From NCBI GenBank assembly GCA_002384205.1, contig DGBH01000030.1, positions 5,710-29,405 of the forward strand: a stretch of DNA of 23,696 bases, read 5' to 3'. The notes under the pieces were generated by a model. It saw nothing but the letters and a program-made list of their open reading frames with translations. It was not told the origin of the DNA and did not search any database. The position numbers and the translations under genes were made by a program. This DNA comes from Bacteroidetes bacterium UBA4009. Its GTDB lineage: Bacteria > Bacteroidota > Bacteroidia > NS11-12g > UBA9320. Below are positions 1-9,283 of this stretch, piece by piece (positions within the stretch are counted from its first letter, which is position 1; the number at the start of each line of letters is the position of its first letter).

Positions 1-72
1 GACAATTTTTAAATTATTAGTCAATTGCACATTAACTTTAATAAATGCTAAACTGCCATATCTTTTTGGACT

Positions 73-80
73 TATATTTG
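73..80 (+). promoter_or_regulatory. Bacteroidetes-type -7 box for clpC
   Basis: TATATTTG matches the Bacteroidetes sigma-A -7 consensus TAnnTTTG exactly and ends 16 nt before the clpC ATG at 97. No convincing TTG (-33) element sits 17-23 nt upstream. Initiation would be expected around 85-87, giving a leader of only about 10-12 nt. The AT-rich bases 1-72 hold no gene that I can see. Confidence 0.55.
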
Positions 81-96
81 TTCACTATAATATATA

Positions 97-2634
97 ATGG
101 AAGCACAGTTTTCACCAGGAGTAAAAGAAGTAATTCAATTCAGTAGGGAAGAGGCCATCCGACTAGGACATAGCTATATAGGAACCGAACACCTATTACT
201 AGGTTTAATTAGACAGGGTGATGGAAAAGCTATCCGCCACCTTAAGACTATGGGTATTGATATGCTTAGACTTAAGAAAGCCGTAGAGGATAGCATAAGA
301 GATACCACGAGTAAATCAACTAACATAGGCAACATCCCCTTAACCAAACAAGCCGAAAAAGCACTGAAAATCACCTACTTAGAAGCAAAAATATTCAAAG
401 ATGATGTTATTCGTACAGAGCACTTATTGCTCTCTATTTTGAGAGATGAGGACAATGTTGCTTCACAAATATTAAATCAATTTGGAGTAGATTATGACTT
501 ATTTAAAAGTGCCATGGAAGATAAACTTCCTGACACAACTATTGAAATGAGTACAGACTCACCTGAGGACTTTTACAACGAAGAAACAAGCAAATCTACA
601 ACGCCAAATAAGCCTGGCACTAAGGGAAAAAGCAAGACACCTGTACTTGACAATTTCGGAAAAGATCTTACCAAATTGGCAGAGGCTGACAAATTGGACC
701 CTATAGTTGGCAGAGATAAAGAAATAGAACGCGTATCTCAGATATTGAGTAGACGTAAGAAAAACAATCCTGTGCTTATTGGTGAGCCTGGAGTAGGTAA
801 AACAGCTATTGCAGAAGGTTTAGCACTTCGAATCGTGCAACGTAAGGTATCTCGTGTTTTATTTGACAAACGAGTTGTAACATTAGATTTAGCGAGTTTA
901 GTTGCGGGCACAAAATACAGAGGTCAGTTTGAAGAGCGAATGAAAGCCGTAATGACGGAGCTTGAAAAAACAGACGATGTTATTTTATTTATAGATGAAA
1001 TACACACTATTGTAGGCGCAGGTGGAGCAAGCGGTTCACTTGATGCTAGTAATATGTTTAAACCCGCTTTAGCGCGAGGCGAAATACAATGTGTGGGAGC
1101 CACTACCCTTGACGAATACCGTCAATACATTGAAAAAGATGGTGCATTAGAGAGAAGATTTCAAAGTGTAATGGTCGAACCAACATCGCCAGAAGAAACA
1201 CTCGAAATTCTAACAAACATCAAAGACAAGTACGAATCTCATCACAGCGTTGAATACACGGATGAGTCTCTTAAAGCCGCCGTAACCATGAGTGTGCGCT
1301 ACATTACCGATCGTCATTTACCCGATAAAGCCATCGACGTTTTGGATGAAGTAGGCGCTCGTGTACACTTAAGCAACATACACGTTCCAGAAGAAATCCT
1401 GGAGCTTGAAAAACAAGTGGAAGAGATTAAAGAAGAAAAAAATAGAGTTGTTAAAAGTCAGAAATACGAGGAAGCAGCAAGACTACGTGATAAAGAAAAA
1501 TCATTACTCGAGAGCTTAGACGAAGCTAAATCTGTTTGGGAAGAAGATAGCAAAACACAACGATATAAAGTTACCGAAGACGACGTGGCAGACGTAATTG
1601 CCATGATGACAGGTATCCCTACAAAACGTATCGCTCAAAAAGAAGGCAATAAATTACTCAAAATGGGTGACGAGTTAAAGGCTAATGTAATCGGACAAGA
1701 TATTGCCGTAGAAAAACTAACCAAAGCCATTCAACGCACACGAGCAGGACTTAAATCCCCAAACAAACCCATAGGATCTTTTATATTTTTGGGGTCTACA
1801 GGAGTAGGGAAAACAGAAATGGCAAAATCTCTAGCCAAATACTTATTTGATTCAAAAGAGGCTTTGCTTCGAATTGATATGAGTGAGTACATGGAAAAAT
1901 TTGCGGTATCTCGACTCGTAGGAGCTCCTCCAGGATATGTTGGGTACGAAGAAGGCGGAATACTTACGGAAAAAGTACGACGCAAACCCTATTGTGTTAT
2001 TCTATTTGATGAAATAGAAAAAGCACACCCAGATATTTTCAATCTATTGCTTCAAGTTTTAGATGAAGGATTCCTTACTGATAGCCTCGGAAGAAGAGTT
2101 GATTTTAGAAACACTATCATAATCATGACGAGTAACATTGGTAGTCGTCAGCTAAAAGAGTTTGGCGCAGGTGTAGGTTTTGGAACAACAGCTAAAACCA
2201 ATGCTCAAGATCTAAATAATAAAGGCATAATAGAAAATGCATTAAAACGATTCTTCTCCCCAGAATTCTTAAATAGGATAGATGACGTAATCGTATTTAA
2301 TTCTTTAGAAAGAGCAGACATCGAAAAAATATTATTATTGAGCATCGAAGAGCTTATGGTAAGAATTAGACAAATAGGTTTCGATATTAAACTTTCAAAA
2401 AAAGCAATCGACTATCTTGCTGAAAAAGGATTTGATTCTAACTTTGGAGCAAGACCTCTTAATAGGGCAATACAGAAATACCTTGAGGATCCGCTTGCAG
2501 AAGAAATTTTGAAGTCTGATGTTAAAGAAGGTGATGTAATTGCCGTAGACTTAGATATTAAAAAAGATGAGCTTACCTTTAAAAAACAAAAAGTAAAGGC
2601 AAAAAAAGAGCCGAAAGAAGAAAATAAAGCCTAA
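97..2634 (+). CDS. clpC: ATP-dependent Clp protease ATP-binding subunit ClpC
   Basis: Hsp100 AAA+ unfoldase that feeds substrates to the ClpP peptidase in the cytoplasm. The 845-residue protein shows the full ClpC layout. Two Clp_N repeats span about residues 4-75 and 80-145. AAA-1 has Walker A GEPGVGKT at 229-236 and Walker B ILFIDE at 296-301. A UVR-type coiled middle segment lies near 455-475. AAA-2 has Walker A GSTGVGKT at 566-573 and Walker B VILFDE at 634-639. The GVGFG loop at about 692-696 is the position where ClpC docks on ClpP, which argues for ClpC rather than ClpB. The Lys/Glu-rich C-terminal tail is normal. ATG 97 is chosen because it directly precedes the Clp_N repeat and follows a -7 box. 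The gene is monocistronic, with a terminator downstream. No CtsR or McsAB partner is visible. Confidence 0.96.
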   Translation: MEAQFSPGVKEVIQFSREEAIRLGHSYIGTEHLLLGLIRQGDGKAIRHLKTMGIDMLRLKKAVEDSIRDTTSKSTNIGNIPLTKQAEKALKITYLEAKIFKDDVIRTEHLLLSILRDEDNVASQILNQFGVDYDLFKSAMEDKLPDTTIEMSTDSPEDFYNEETSKSTTPNKPGTKGKSKTPVLDNFGKDLTKLAEADKLDPIVGRDKEIERVSQILSRRKKNNPVLIGEPGVGKTAIAEGLALRIVQRKVSRVLFDKRVVTLDLASLVAGTKYRGQFEERMKAVMTELEKTDDVILFIDEIHTIVGAGGASGSLDASNMFKPALARGEIQCVGATTLDEYRQYIEKDGALERRFQSVMVEPTSPEETLEILTNIKDKYESHHSVEYTDESLKAAVTMSVRYITDRHLPDKAIDVLDEVGARVHLSNIHVPEEILELEKQVEEIKEEKNRVVKSQKYEEAARLRDKEKSLLESLDEAKSVWEEDSKTQRYKVTEDDVADVIAMMTGIPTKRIAQKEGNKLLKMGDELKANVIGQDIAVEKLTKAIQRTRAGLKSPNKPIGSFIFLGSTGVGKTEMAKSLAKYLFDSKEALLRIDMSEYMEKFAVSRLVGAPPGYVGYEEGGILTEKVRRKPYCVILFDEIEKAHPDIFNLLLQVLDEGFLTDSLGRRVDFRNTIIIMTSNIGSRQLKEFGAGVGFGTTAKTNAQDLNNKGIIENALKRFFSPEFLNRIDDVIVFNSLERADIEKILLLSIEELMVRIRQIGFDIKLSKKAIDYLAEKGFDSNFGARPLNRAIQKYLEDPLAEEILKSDVKEGDVIAVDLDIKKDELTFKKQKVKAKKEPKEENKA

Positions 2635-2680
2635 ACAATGCATTTTACGACTGGACTAGTTTCCTGAAATCGCATTCATT

Positions 2681-2720
2681 AAACAGACACATCTTACTTC
2701 GAGATTGGTCTGTTTTTTTT
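2681..2720 (+). terminator. Rho-independent terminator of clpC
   Basis: The arm AAACAGAC (2681-2688) pairs with GTCTGTTT (2708-2715). An inner ATCT/AGAT helix lies beyond a 2x2 internal loop, and a run of eight T follows (2713-2720). It lies 47 nt after the clpC stop. The rest of the 2635-2817 gap holds only AT-rich sequence and the next promoter. Confidence 0.85.
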
Positions 2721-2802
2721 GGTTCAATCGTAAGATTACAACCATAGCAATACCACTACCAAATAGTAAAAAAAAACCTTCATCTCATTATGGCTATTCT
2801 AT

Positions 2803-2810
2803 TACCTTTG
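2803..2810 (+). promoter_or_regulatory. -7 box for the thioredoxin/SDR/argS operon
   Basis: TACCTTTG is an exact TAnnTTTG match ending 7 nt before the ATG at 2818. Transcription would begin at or within 2-3 nt of the start codon, implying a leaderless or near-leaderless message. No clear TTG -33 element is seen at the usual distance. Confidence 0.55.
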
Positions 2811-2817
2811 CCATCAA

Positions 2818-3345
2818 ATGGAGATCGGAAAATCATTATTTAATTTTGAATTAGAAGGCACGGATGGAAAGATGTATGATAAATATACGTTTGCTGACCG
2901 TACGGCGTTGGTACTAATCGTAACTTGTAATCATTGCCCGTATGCACGAGCCTATTGGCACAGACTTATTAAGTTATACAATCAATTTGAAGAAGACAAC
3001 TTAATGATTTTAGCGATTAATGCTAATGATACAGCTCAATATCCTGCCGATTCATTTGAGAATATGAAAAAAATGAGCGCAGAATTAAAGCTTCCTTTTC
3101 CATACTTATATGATGAAGACCAACGTGTAGCAACTAAACTAGGTGCAACTCGAACGCCTGAAGCATTTGTTTTTAACAGTAAACGAAAACTGGTTTATAA
3201 AGGCGCTATAGATGACAATTGGGAAAGCGAGCATATGGTAATGCAAGTATATCTGGAAGACGCCATTGAAGACACACTAGACGGCATGGAACCTGATTAC
3301 CCTGAAATAACTGCAGTAGGTTGCAGTGTAAAATGGAAAAAATAA
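2818..3345 (+). CDS. Thioredoxin-family (AhpC/TSA-like) protein
   Basis: A 175-residue cytoplasmic thioredoxin-fold protein with no signal peptide or membrane segment. The redox motif is CNHC (C37-C40) inside VTCNHCPYA, the typical signature of the short Bacteroidetes redoxin-like proteins often annotated as thioredoxin family or thiol-disulfide isomerase. The conserved cis-proline region appears as GATRTPEAFVF, and KRKLVYKGAIDDNW matches the final strands of the fold. Its physiological substrate cannot be read from sequence. It opens an operon with an SDR and argS: the stop TAA (3343-3345) is followed after 6 nt by the SDR start in the same reading frame. ATG 2818 is the natural start, since the -7 box lies immediately upstream. 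Confidence 0.88.
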   Translation: MEIGKSLFNFELEGTDGKMYDKYTFADRTALVLIVTCNHCPYARAYWHRLIKLYNQFEEDNLMILAINANDTAQYPADSFENMKKMSAELKLPFPYLYDEDQRVATKLGATRTPEAFVFNSKRKLVYKGAIDDNWESEHMVMQVYLEDAIEDTLDGMEPDYPEITAVGCSVKWKK

Positions 3346-3351
3346 AAAAAT

Positions 3352-4170
3352 TTGGATTCGTTAAAAGCTAAAAATATCATTATTACTGGAGCATCTTCAG
3401 GTATAGGGGAAGCCTTAGCTATACAAGCAGCCAAAACAGGAGCCAACATTGTACTTGCTTCGCGCAACATTTCTAAGTTAGATGAACTTAAGAAATCACT
3501 AAATAATTATGACACTACCATAATTACTTTAAGTTGTGACGTCACTATAGCTAGCGATTGTCAAAATCTTATTGACACAGCTATTCGTGAATTAGGAAGT
3601 ATTGATGTGCTTATCAATAATGCAGGAATATCCATGCGCGCTTCGTTCGAAGACATAAATATGGATGTGCTTAAAGAAGTAATGAACGTCAATTTTTGGG
3701 GATCAGTATATTGTAGCAAAGCAGCAATACCGTACTTGCTCAAAACCAAAGGAAGCTTAGTAGCAGTAAGCTCCGTAACCGGCTTTAAAGGGCTACCTGG
3801 TCGTTCTGGCTATGCCGCTTCCAAATTTGCTGTGAATGGATTTTTTGAATCTATACGCATGGAATATATGAGCAGGGGTCTTCACACACTTATCTCTTGT
3901 CCTGGATTTACGGCCAGTAACATTCGTGTCAATGCCTTGAATGCTGCCGGAGAACAACAAGCAGAAACGCCTGCAGATGAGTCTAAGATGGACACTGCAG
4001 AGAGTGTTGCTTTGGATATATTACAAGCCATACGAGATCGAAAAGATTTTATGCTTACCAATAAACAAGGAAGAATAATATTTTGGATGAATAAATTTTT
4101 TCCAAAATTCGTTGACAAAAAAATATACCAAGTAATAGCCGCTGAGCCCAACTCACCGATTAAAAAATAA
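3352..4170 (+). CDS. Short-chain dehydrogenase/reductase (SDR), TTG start
   Basis: A 272-residue classical NAD(P)-dependent oxidoreductase with a Rossmann fold. The cofactor motif TGASSGIG is at 12-19, NNAG at 89-92, the catalytic serines at about 140-141 and YAASK (Y154, K158) after them. The substrate is unknown. The C-terminal part (residues ~200-272) contains a stretch that ends with KFFPKFVDKKIYQ, resembling membrane-associated DltE/YqjQ-like SDRs. The start must be TTG 3352. The frame is closed by the upstream gene's TAA at 3343-3345, only AAA and AAT separate the two, and no ATG precedes the nucleotide-binding motif. Both genes share one frame, so readthrough of one stop codon would fuse them. 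The stop overlaps the argS ATG by one base (TAATG). Confidence 0.9.
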   Translation: MDSLKAKNIIITGASSGIGEALAIQAAKTGANIVLASRNISKLDELKKSLNNYDTTIITLSCDVTIASDCQNLIDTAIRELGSIDVLINNAGISMRASFEDINMDVLKEVMNVNFWGSVYCSKAAIPYLLKTKGSLVAVSSVTGFKGLPGRSGYAASKFAVNGFFESIRMEYMSRGLHTLISCPGFTASNIRVNALNAAGEQQAETPADESKMDTAESVALDILQAIRDRKDFMLTNKQGRIIFWMNKFFPKFVDKKIYQVIAAEPNSPIKK

Positions 4171-5945
4171 TGGAATTAGTAGACATATTAGCTGACAAAA
4201 TTAAAGCAGCTTTAGCCCATTTATATAACGTAACCGATGCTAAAATTAGCTTCGAAAAAACGAATACCAACTTTGCTGGCGATTATACCTTCGTGGTATT
4301 TCCTTATGTGAGATTTAGCAAAAAAGGTCCAGAAGCAACAGGAGAAGAGATTGGTGCATTCATACAAAATGAAGTGCCTGAGATCACTGGTTTTAATGTC
4401 GTAAAAGGTTTTTTAAACTTGGAACTAAGTGACAATTATTGGCTTAAGGTAGCACAAAAACGAGCAACTAATGGCATTACTATACCGAATATTGGTGAAG
4501 AAAAAAAAGTCGTAGTAGAATACTCGTCACCTAATACCAATAAACCACTCCACTTGGGTCACGTTCGCAATAACGTGTTAGGCTTGGCCATGTGTGAAAT
4601 TTTAGCTGCCAATGGCTACGTTGTAATCAAAAACAATTTAGTTAACGATCGCGGTATCCATATTTGTAAAAGCATGATTGCATGGCAAAAATGGGGAAAT
4701 GGAGAAACACCTGAGAGCTCTGGAATTAAAGGCGATCACTTAGTAGGAAAGTATTATGTAGAGTTCGACAAGCATTATAGAGTAGAAGTCCAAGCCTTGG
4801 TTGAAAAAGGAATGGCGGAAGAAACTGCTAAAAATGAAGCTTCGTTAATGCAAGAGACCCGTCAAATGCTTCAAAAATGGGAAGATGGAGATGATGAGAT
4901 ATTAGCTCTTTGGAAAAAGATGAATGCATGGGTATATGCTGGTTTTGATGTAACCTACAAACGATTAGGCGTAAGCTTTGATAAAATATATTACGAATCA
5001 AACACCTATTTACTAGGAAAAGCAATGGTTCAAGAAGGTCTTGCTTCTGGTGCATTTTACCAAAAAGAGGACAACAGTGTATGGGTAGATTTAACCACCG
5101 ATGGACTTGATGAAAAAATTGTGCAGCGCTCCGATGGCACTTCGGTGTATATAACCCAAGATATTGGTACTGCAGACTTGAAGTATCAAGATTTTAAGAT
5201 GGATAAGTTCATATACGTCGTAGGGAATGAGCAAGATTACCATTTTAAGGTATTGCAATTAATCTTGAAGAAACTCAATAAGCCTTACGCGGATGGTCTT
5301 TTTCATTTAAGCTATGGCATGGTTGACTTACCCGAAGGTAAAATGAAAAGTCGTGAAGGAACTGTTGTGGATGCCGACGAGCTGATGGAAGAAGTGGTAA
5401 GCACGGCACAAAAACAAACCGAAGAGTTAGGCAAAACAGAAGGAATGTCTGCCGAGCAGCTTGAGATTTTGTATGAAACACTTGGAATGGGCGCTCTAAA
5501 ATATTACTTACTCAAAGTAGATGCTAAAAAACGCATGCTATACGATCCAAAAGAATCTATAGATTTTCAAGGAAATACAGCCCCATTTATTCAATATACC
5601 TTTACCCGAATTAACTCAATACTTCGCGCTGCTAGTGAAACGGGGCTAATGGTAACATTTGAATTACCCGACCAATTATCTCCGGAAGAAAAAGAACTAA
5701 TCGTATTGATGAATGCATACCCTGAAGCCGTAAATGCTGCAGCCAATCACTATAATCCTAGTGAAATAGCGAATTCCGTTTACGAATTAGCCAAGGCATT
5801 TAATAAATTTTACCACGAGCACAGTATACTTGGAGCTACCAAAGAAAATGAGAGAAACTTTAGGATTACCTTGTCTCAAGCTGTAGGAGAAACCATCAAA
5901 CACGGCTTTGGACTTTTGGGTATAACCGTTCCTGAAAGGATGTAA
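4170..5945 (+). CDS. argS: Arginyl-tRNA synthetase
   Basis: Class I aminoacyl-tRNA synthetase that charges tRNA-Arg with arginine. The 591-residue length is normal. An N-terminal Add-1 tRNA-recognition domain covers about 1-90. The HIGH signature is HLGH (128-131) in NKPLHLGHVRNN, followed by the arginine-binding region with LVNDRGIH. The KMSK-equivalent loop is KMKSREGT (391-398). The DALR anticodon-binding domain begins near 470 (FIQYTFTRINSILRA) and the protein ends in the family-typical VPERM. ATG 4170 overlaps the SDR stop (TAATG), indicating translational coupling. It is the last gene of the operon. No plus-strand terminator is evident before the convergent gene at 6033. Confidence 0.96.
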   Translation: MELVDILADKIKAALAHLYNVTDAKISFEKTNTNFAGDYTFVVFPYVRFSKKGPEATGEEIGAFIQNEVPEITGFNVVKGFLNLELSDNYWLKVAQKRATNGITIPNIGEEKKVVVEYSSPNTNKPLHLGHVRNNVLGLAMCEILAANGYVVIKNNLVNDRGIHICKSMIAWQKWGNGETPESSGIKGDHLVGKYYVEFDKHYRVEVQALVEKGMAEETAKNEASLMQETRQMLQKWEDGDDEILALWKKMNAWVYAGFDVTYKRLGVSFDKIYYESNTYLLGKAMVQEGLASGAFYQKEDNSVWVDLTTDGLDEKIVQRSDGTSVYITQDIGTADLKYQDFKMDKFIYVVGNEQDYHFKVLQLILKKLNKPYADGLFHLSYGMVDLPEGKMKSREGTVVDADELMEEVVSTAQKQTEELGKTEGMSAEQLEILYETLGMGALKYYLLKVDAKKRMLYDPKESIDFQGNTAPFIQYTFTRINSILRAASETGLMVTFELPDQLSPEEKELIVLMNAYPEAVNAAANHYNPSEIANSVYELAKAFNKFYHEHSILGATKENERNFRITLSQAVGETIKHGFGLLGITVPERM

Positions 5946-5964
5946 ATAAGAAACACCGTTTTAC

Positions 5965-5997
5965 AAAAACAGGCTACTATCCCACGATAGCAACCTG
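5965..5997 (-). terminator. Minus-strand intrinsic terminator of the GH1 operon
   Basis: On the minus strand, CAGGTTGCTATC (5997-5986) pairs with GATAGTAGCCTG (5981-5970) around a GTGG loop. The 12-bp stem uses two G-U wobbles, and TTTTTG follows. On the plus strand those wobbles become C/A mismatches and no T-run follows, so it terminates the minus-strand operon rather than argS. It lies 36 nt after the GH1 stop. Confidence 0.75.
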
Positions 5998-6032
5998 CCA
6001 CATAATTGCTAACAAAACATAAAAAACGCTCT

Positions 6033-7397
6033 TTAGCCTCTTTTAAGGCGCTCAGCCAATTCTTTTACCCAAAACGCACTCCGCTTTGGATTTCTTTCCA
6101 AAGTATTGAAATCAACATGAAACAAACCGAACGGAGCAGTATACCCTTCTGCCCACTCAAAATTATCCATTAAACTCCAATAGAATAAGCCACGCACATC
6201 TTTAGACTGGATATGCGGGATTAAGGTTTCGAAAACCTCTTGGTAATATTTTATCCTATAGCTATCATCAAAGGGATGGATTATGTTACTTTCCGGCATA
6301 CTTACACCGCACTCGGTAATGTAAACCGGGACTTTTTTACTTGCCATATGGGGAATAAGCCATTCCAATATTTCATTGAGTGCTGGGTAGTACAACTCTT
6401 GACCCAAGCTTGTTACCGGCATATTTCGTTTTTTAGCACTCACTATTTTTGCTTGTAAATATGGCATTAGGTAGCTATGCTTTATCACTTCTCTGGTATA
6501 CACCTGCACTCCCAAGAAATCTGGTGTTGCTCTTATTTTAGTCATATCACTTGAACGCACATACTTATCTATTTTTCGTAGAAAAGGAGCAATGGTTGTA
6601 GGATACCAATTGCCTAGCATGGGGTCTAGAAAAGTTTGATTAATGGTAGCATGTACACGTTGCGCAGCTTCCTCGTTTTTAGGGCTATCATCAACGGCTT
6701 GAATACTGGCAAAAGAAAGCGCTGTTCCTACATTTTTTGCTCCTTCTGCTTGTAAAAAATTTATCCCTTCTGCATTCGCTAAATTAATATGATGCATGGC
6801 AGGTAAGAAGTTTTTTAAACCCACTTTCCCAGGAGCATGTATGGCTAAAAAATAGCCAGCACCTGCAAACACAATGGGTTCATTCATTACAATCCAGTTG
6901 TCTACTCTGTCACCCAGATGTTTATGACATACTTCTAAATAGTTTAAAAAGTAGGAAACAATGTCTCTATTCACCCAACCGCCCTTATCCTGAAGTACCT
7001 GTGGTAAATCCCAATGATAGGCTACATACCAGGGAGTTATTCCTTTGTTTAGCATCTCATCGGTAAGTCTATCATAGTACGCTAGCCCTTTGGAATTAAC
7101 TGCTCCACTCCCATTAGGCATTATTCTTGGCCAACTTATAGATGTTTTAAAATGGTCTAAACCCAACCAATTCATCAAACTCAAATCACTTGGAAATAAG
7201 TTATAAAAGTTACACGCTTGTGCTGCGGTAGATCTATCTTTTATTCTCCTTCCTTGTTCGAAATTTTCCCAAATAGACTTCCCGCTTCCGTCGATGTCTC
7301 GAGCTCCTTCCGTTTGATAGGCAGATATACCGGCACCCCAAACAAAATCAGGTGAGACAATTGTCTTTGAGTTTGAACTCAGATCTTCTTTTATCAC
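6033..7397 (-). CDS. Glycoside hydrolase family 1 protein (beta-glucosidase-like), GTG start
   Basis: A 454-residue GH1 retaining glycosidase or transglycosidase without a signal peptide, so presumably cytoplasmic. Motifs in order are FVWGAGISAYQTEG (18-31), AYHWDLPQ (126-133), the acid/base VMNEP (E173), GVQVYT (296-301, where family members usually have a G-x-N-Y-Y type motif), the nucleophile region ITECG (E362) and the aglycone-site WSLMDNFEWAEGY (407-419). ITECG departs from the common ITENG, with Cys at 363, but both catalytic glutamates are present. The start is GTG 7397. It overlaps the glycosyltransferase stop as GTGA, and the first in-frame ATG lies far inside the barrel. It is the last gene of a phosphoesterase-glycosyltransferase operon. 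That context makes glycolipid or glycan remodelling at least as plausible as sugar catabolism. Confidence 0.9.
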   Translation of the reverse strand: MIKEDLSSNSKTIVSPDFVWGAGISAYQTEGARDIDGSGKSIWENFEQGRRIKDRSTAAQACNFYNLFPSDLSLMNWLGLDHFKTSISWPRIMPNGSGAVNSKGLAYYDRLTDEMLNKGITPWYVAYHWDLPQVLQDKGGWVNRDIVSYFLNYLEVCHKHLGDRVDNWIVMNEPIVFAGAGYFLAIHAPGKVGLKNFLPAMHHINLANAEGINFLQAEGAKNVGTALSFASIQAVDDSPKNEEAAQRVHATINQTFLDPMLGNWYPTTIAPFLRKIDKYVRSSDMTKIRATPDFLGVQVYTREVIKHSYLMPYLQAKIVSAKKRNMPVTSLGQELYYPALNEILEWLIPHMASKKVPVYITECGVSMPESNIIHPFDDSYRIKYYQEVFETLIPHIQSKDVRGLFYWSLMDNFEWAEGYTAPFGLFHVDFNTLERNPKRSAFWVKELAERLKRG

Positions 7398-8407
7398 GGT
7401 ACATTTTTGAGAATATCGTTTGCCACGTAATCCTCCAAAATAGTGCGCACGAGTTTGTTGTTTTCGTCTTTTATTTCGACCATGGGCTTCTCATCCGAGG
7501 CTATCCAATCTGCCAATACCGAATGAAATTTCTTCTTTAAGGAGGATATAACAGGCACACCTAATAGACCAAGATTATGAGCATTACATTGCTGCTCATA
7601 CTGGCTTTTCATCGGAATCACCAGTAACTTTTTGCGTAGAAACAACGCTTCGCTAGTGGTTCCAAAACCAGCGCTGCACATTACGCCTTTACAATTTTCC
7701 AATGCTAGAAGAAATTTGTGCTCATCGATGGGTTCCACATGAACATTTCCATTGCTATAACTTTGCGTAGCATGTTTTGAAAAAACGAGCCATTGGGTGT
7801 TTTCAAAGGTTTGTAAGTGTTTTAAAATCTTTTCTGTACTGTAAAATGGGAGATAAACGACATAATGACTGCCATCTGTTGGTTTTAGTTTTTTAATTAC
7901 ATCACGCACAGGAGGATAGTAAAGTTTGGAATTCAGTTTTTGATAAAACAAGCCGTAATGCTTATTCGCTGGACAAAAATTATTTATGATAAGTTGTGAA
8001 ATAGGGCTGATAATATTGGGTTTGGGAACATCTGCATCTAACAAAGCCGCTTGATTGCTCAAGGCGACAGAATACACCCAATTGCGTTTTGCGCTCCATG
8101 CGGTTACTGGTTCAAAATCGGAAATAACCATATCGTACAAATGCGTAGGCACTTCCTTTATTTCCTGTAAAAATCGAAGTGGGTTGTTATCTCTTATCGT
8201 TCTTAACACATCAATACTCCCATTCTTCCCAAAAAAATAGGAAAGCCCTTTTTGTTTGAATTTAACGTCAAAAGGCAACTTAACTTCAGAATGAGACCCA
8301 CTAGTTAATACATCCACGTGAACATATTTGCGAAGTTCATTGATCATATCAATGGAACGGGTAATATGACCGTTCCCTGTACATTGTATGCCATATAAAA
8401 CTTTCAT
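7394..8407 (-). CDS. Glycosyltransferase of the MJ1255-like family (GT-B fold)
   Basis: A 337-residue protein recognised from the N-terminus LYGIQCTGNGHITRS (4-18), the G-x-G-H loop of UDP-sugar glycosyltransferases related to MurG and the MJ1255/VC2487 family. The C-terminal half carries GVMCSAGFGTTSEALFLRKK, the donor-binding GG-like/E motif of GT-B enzymes, and then IPMKSQYEQQCNAHNL, which matches MurG-type donor-site segments. No transmembrane helix is visible, so it is probably cytoplasmic or peripherally membrane bound. Donor and acceptor are unknown. Its ATG overlaps the phosphoesterase stop (ATGA at 8404-8407) and its stop overlaps the GH1 start (GTGA at 7394-7397). All three proteins are therefore likely made in coordinated amounts. 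Confidence 0.85.
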   Translation of the reverse strand: MKVLYGIQCTGNGHITRSIDMINELRKYVHVDVLTSGSHSEVKLPFDVKFKQKGLSYFFGKNGSIDVLRTIRDNNPLRFLQEIKEVPTHLYDMVISDFEPVTAWSAKRNWVYSVALSNQAALLDADVPKPNIISPISQLIINNFCPANKHYGLFYQKLNSKLYYPPVRDVIKKLKPTDGSHYVVYLPFYSTEKILKHLQTFENTQWLVFSKHATQSYSNGNVHVEPIDEHKFLLALENCKGVMCSAGFGTTSEALFLRKKLLVIPMKSQYEQQCNAHNLGLLGVPVISSLKKKFHSVLADWIASDEKPMVEIKDENNKLVRTILEDYVANDILKNVP

Positions 8408-9240
8408 TGATCTAGAGCATTTAACTGAAACTCCACTAACATGTCGTCAAACATTTCCTTCGCATTTTTATCAACCTCTTCTAATCGTTCACTAAATTCA
8501 CTGGGTTCGTAGGTATAAATATTCCAAGTCTCTCTATCATATTCCAGCGCCGTTAAGTTTTCGATCCAGTCTCCACTATTGAGATAAAGTACCGATTTAT
8601 TATTGCGTATAATTTCACGTATTTCAGGTTGATGAATATGTCCGCAAACGACGTAATCGTAGTTTTTCTGAATCGCAATATCTGCACACATATCTTCAAA
8701 CTGGTTGATGTATTTCACTGCGCCTTTTACCCCATTTTTTATTTGCTTAGAAAATGATTTTTTTTCTTTACCCATAAAATCCAACCATCTATTCACGTGG
8801 TAATTTAGCCAAATAAGAAAATCATATCCTTCGGACCCTAGGCGCGTTAGCCACCTACTGTGCTGCATAGTTACATCAAATACGTCCCCATGAAAAAACC
8901 ATGCTAGTTTGCCATCTAAGTCTAGAACTACTTTATTTTCTACCTTAATGTTACCCAGCTTATACCCCACAAACCGACGAAACACTTCATCATGATTGCC
9001 TGGCAAGTAATACACCTTACACCCTTTAGAAGCTAAGTGAAGGACTTCTTTTAATACCTTAGTGTGGCTAGCAGGCCAGTACTTTTTTTTGAATTGCCAT
9101 CCGTCCACAATATCACCGTTCAAGATTAATTTTTTAGGCTTTATAGACCTGAGGTAATTCAATACTTCGTCAGCACGACAGCCATAGGTGCCCAAATGAA
9201 TATCAGAAAGAACCGCCACTTCTAGCGCACGGCGTTTCAT
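8404..9240 (-). CDS. LpxH-like calcineurin-type metallophosphoesterase
   Basis: A 278-residue dinuclear-metal phosphoesterase resembling UDP-2,3-diacylglucosamine diphosphatase (LpxH) and its relatives. All metal-site motifs are present: SDIH (D13, H15), NGDIVDGW (D43), PGNHDE (N82, H83), HGD (H117) and CGHIHQP (H201, H203). It is longer than E. coli LpxH (about 240 residues), with an insertion of aromatic and basic residues (about 130-180). This may be a paralogue acting on another lipid-linked or nucleotide diphosphate substrate rather than the lipid A enzyme. It is the first gene of the phosphoesterase-glycosyltransferase-GH1 operon, and its TGA overlaps the next ATG by 4 nt. The upstream region carries a palindrome and an inverted repeat, but I found no clear promoter box. 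Confidence 0.87.
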   Translation of the reverse strand: MKRRALEVAVLSDIHLGTYGCRADEVLNYLRSIKPKKLILNGDIVDGWQFKKKYWPASHTKVLKEVLHLASKGCKVYYLPGNHDEVFRRFVGYKLGNIKVENKVVLDLDGKLAWFFHGDVFDVTMQHSRWLTRLGSEGYDFLIWLNYHVNRWLDFMGKEKKSFSKQIKNGVKGAVKYINQFEDMCADIAIQKNYDYVVCGHIHQPEIREIIRNNKSVLYLNSGDWIENLTALEYDRETWNIYTYEPSEFSERLEEVDKNAKEMFDDMLVEFQLNALDQ

Positions 9241-9283
9241 CTGCGAAACACTGGAATGAAGTTCAAAAACAATAGATAAGTTA

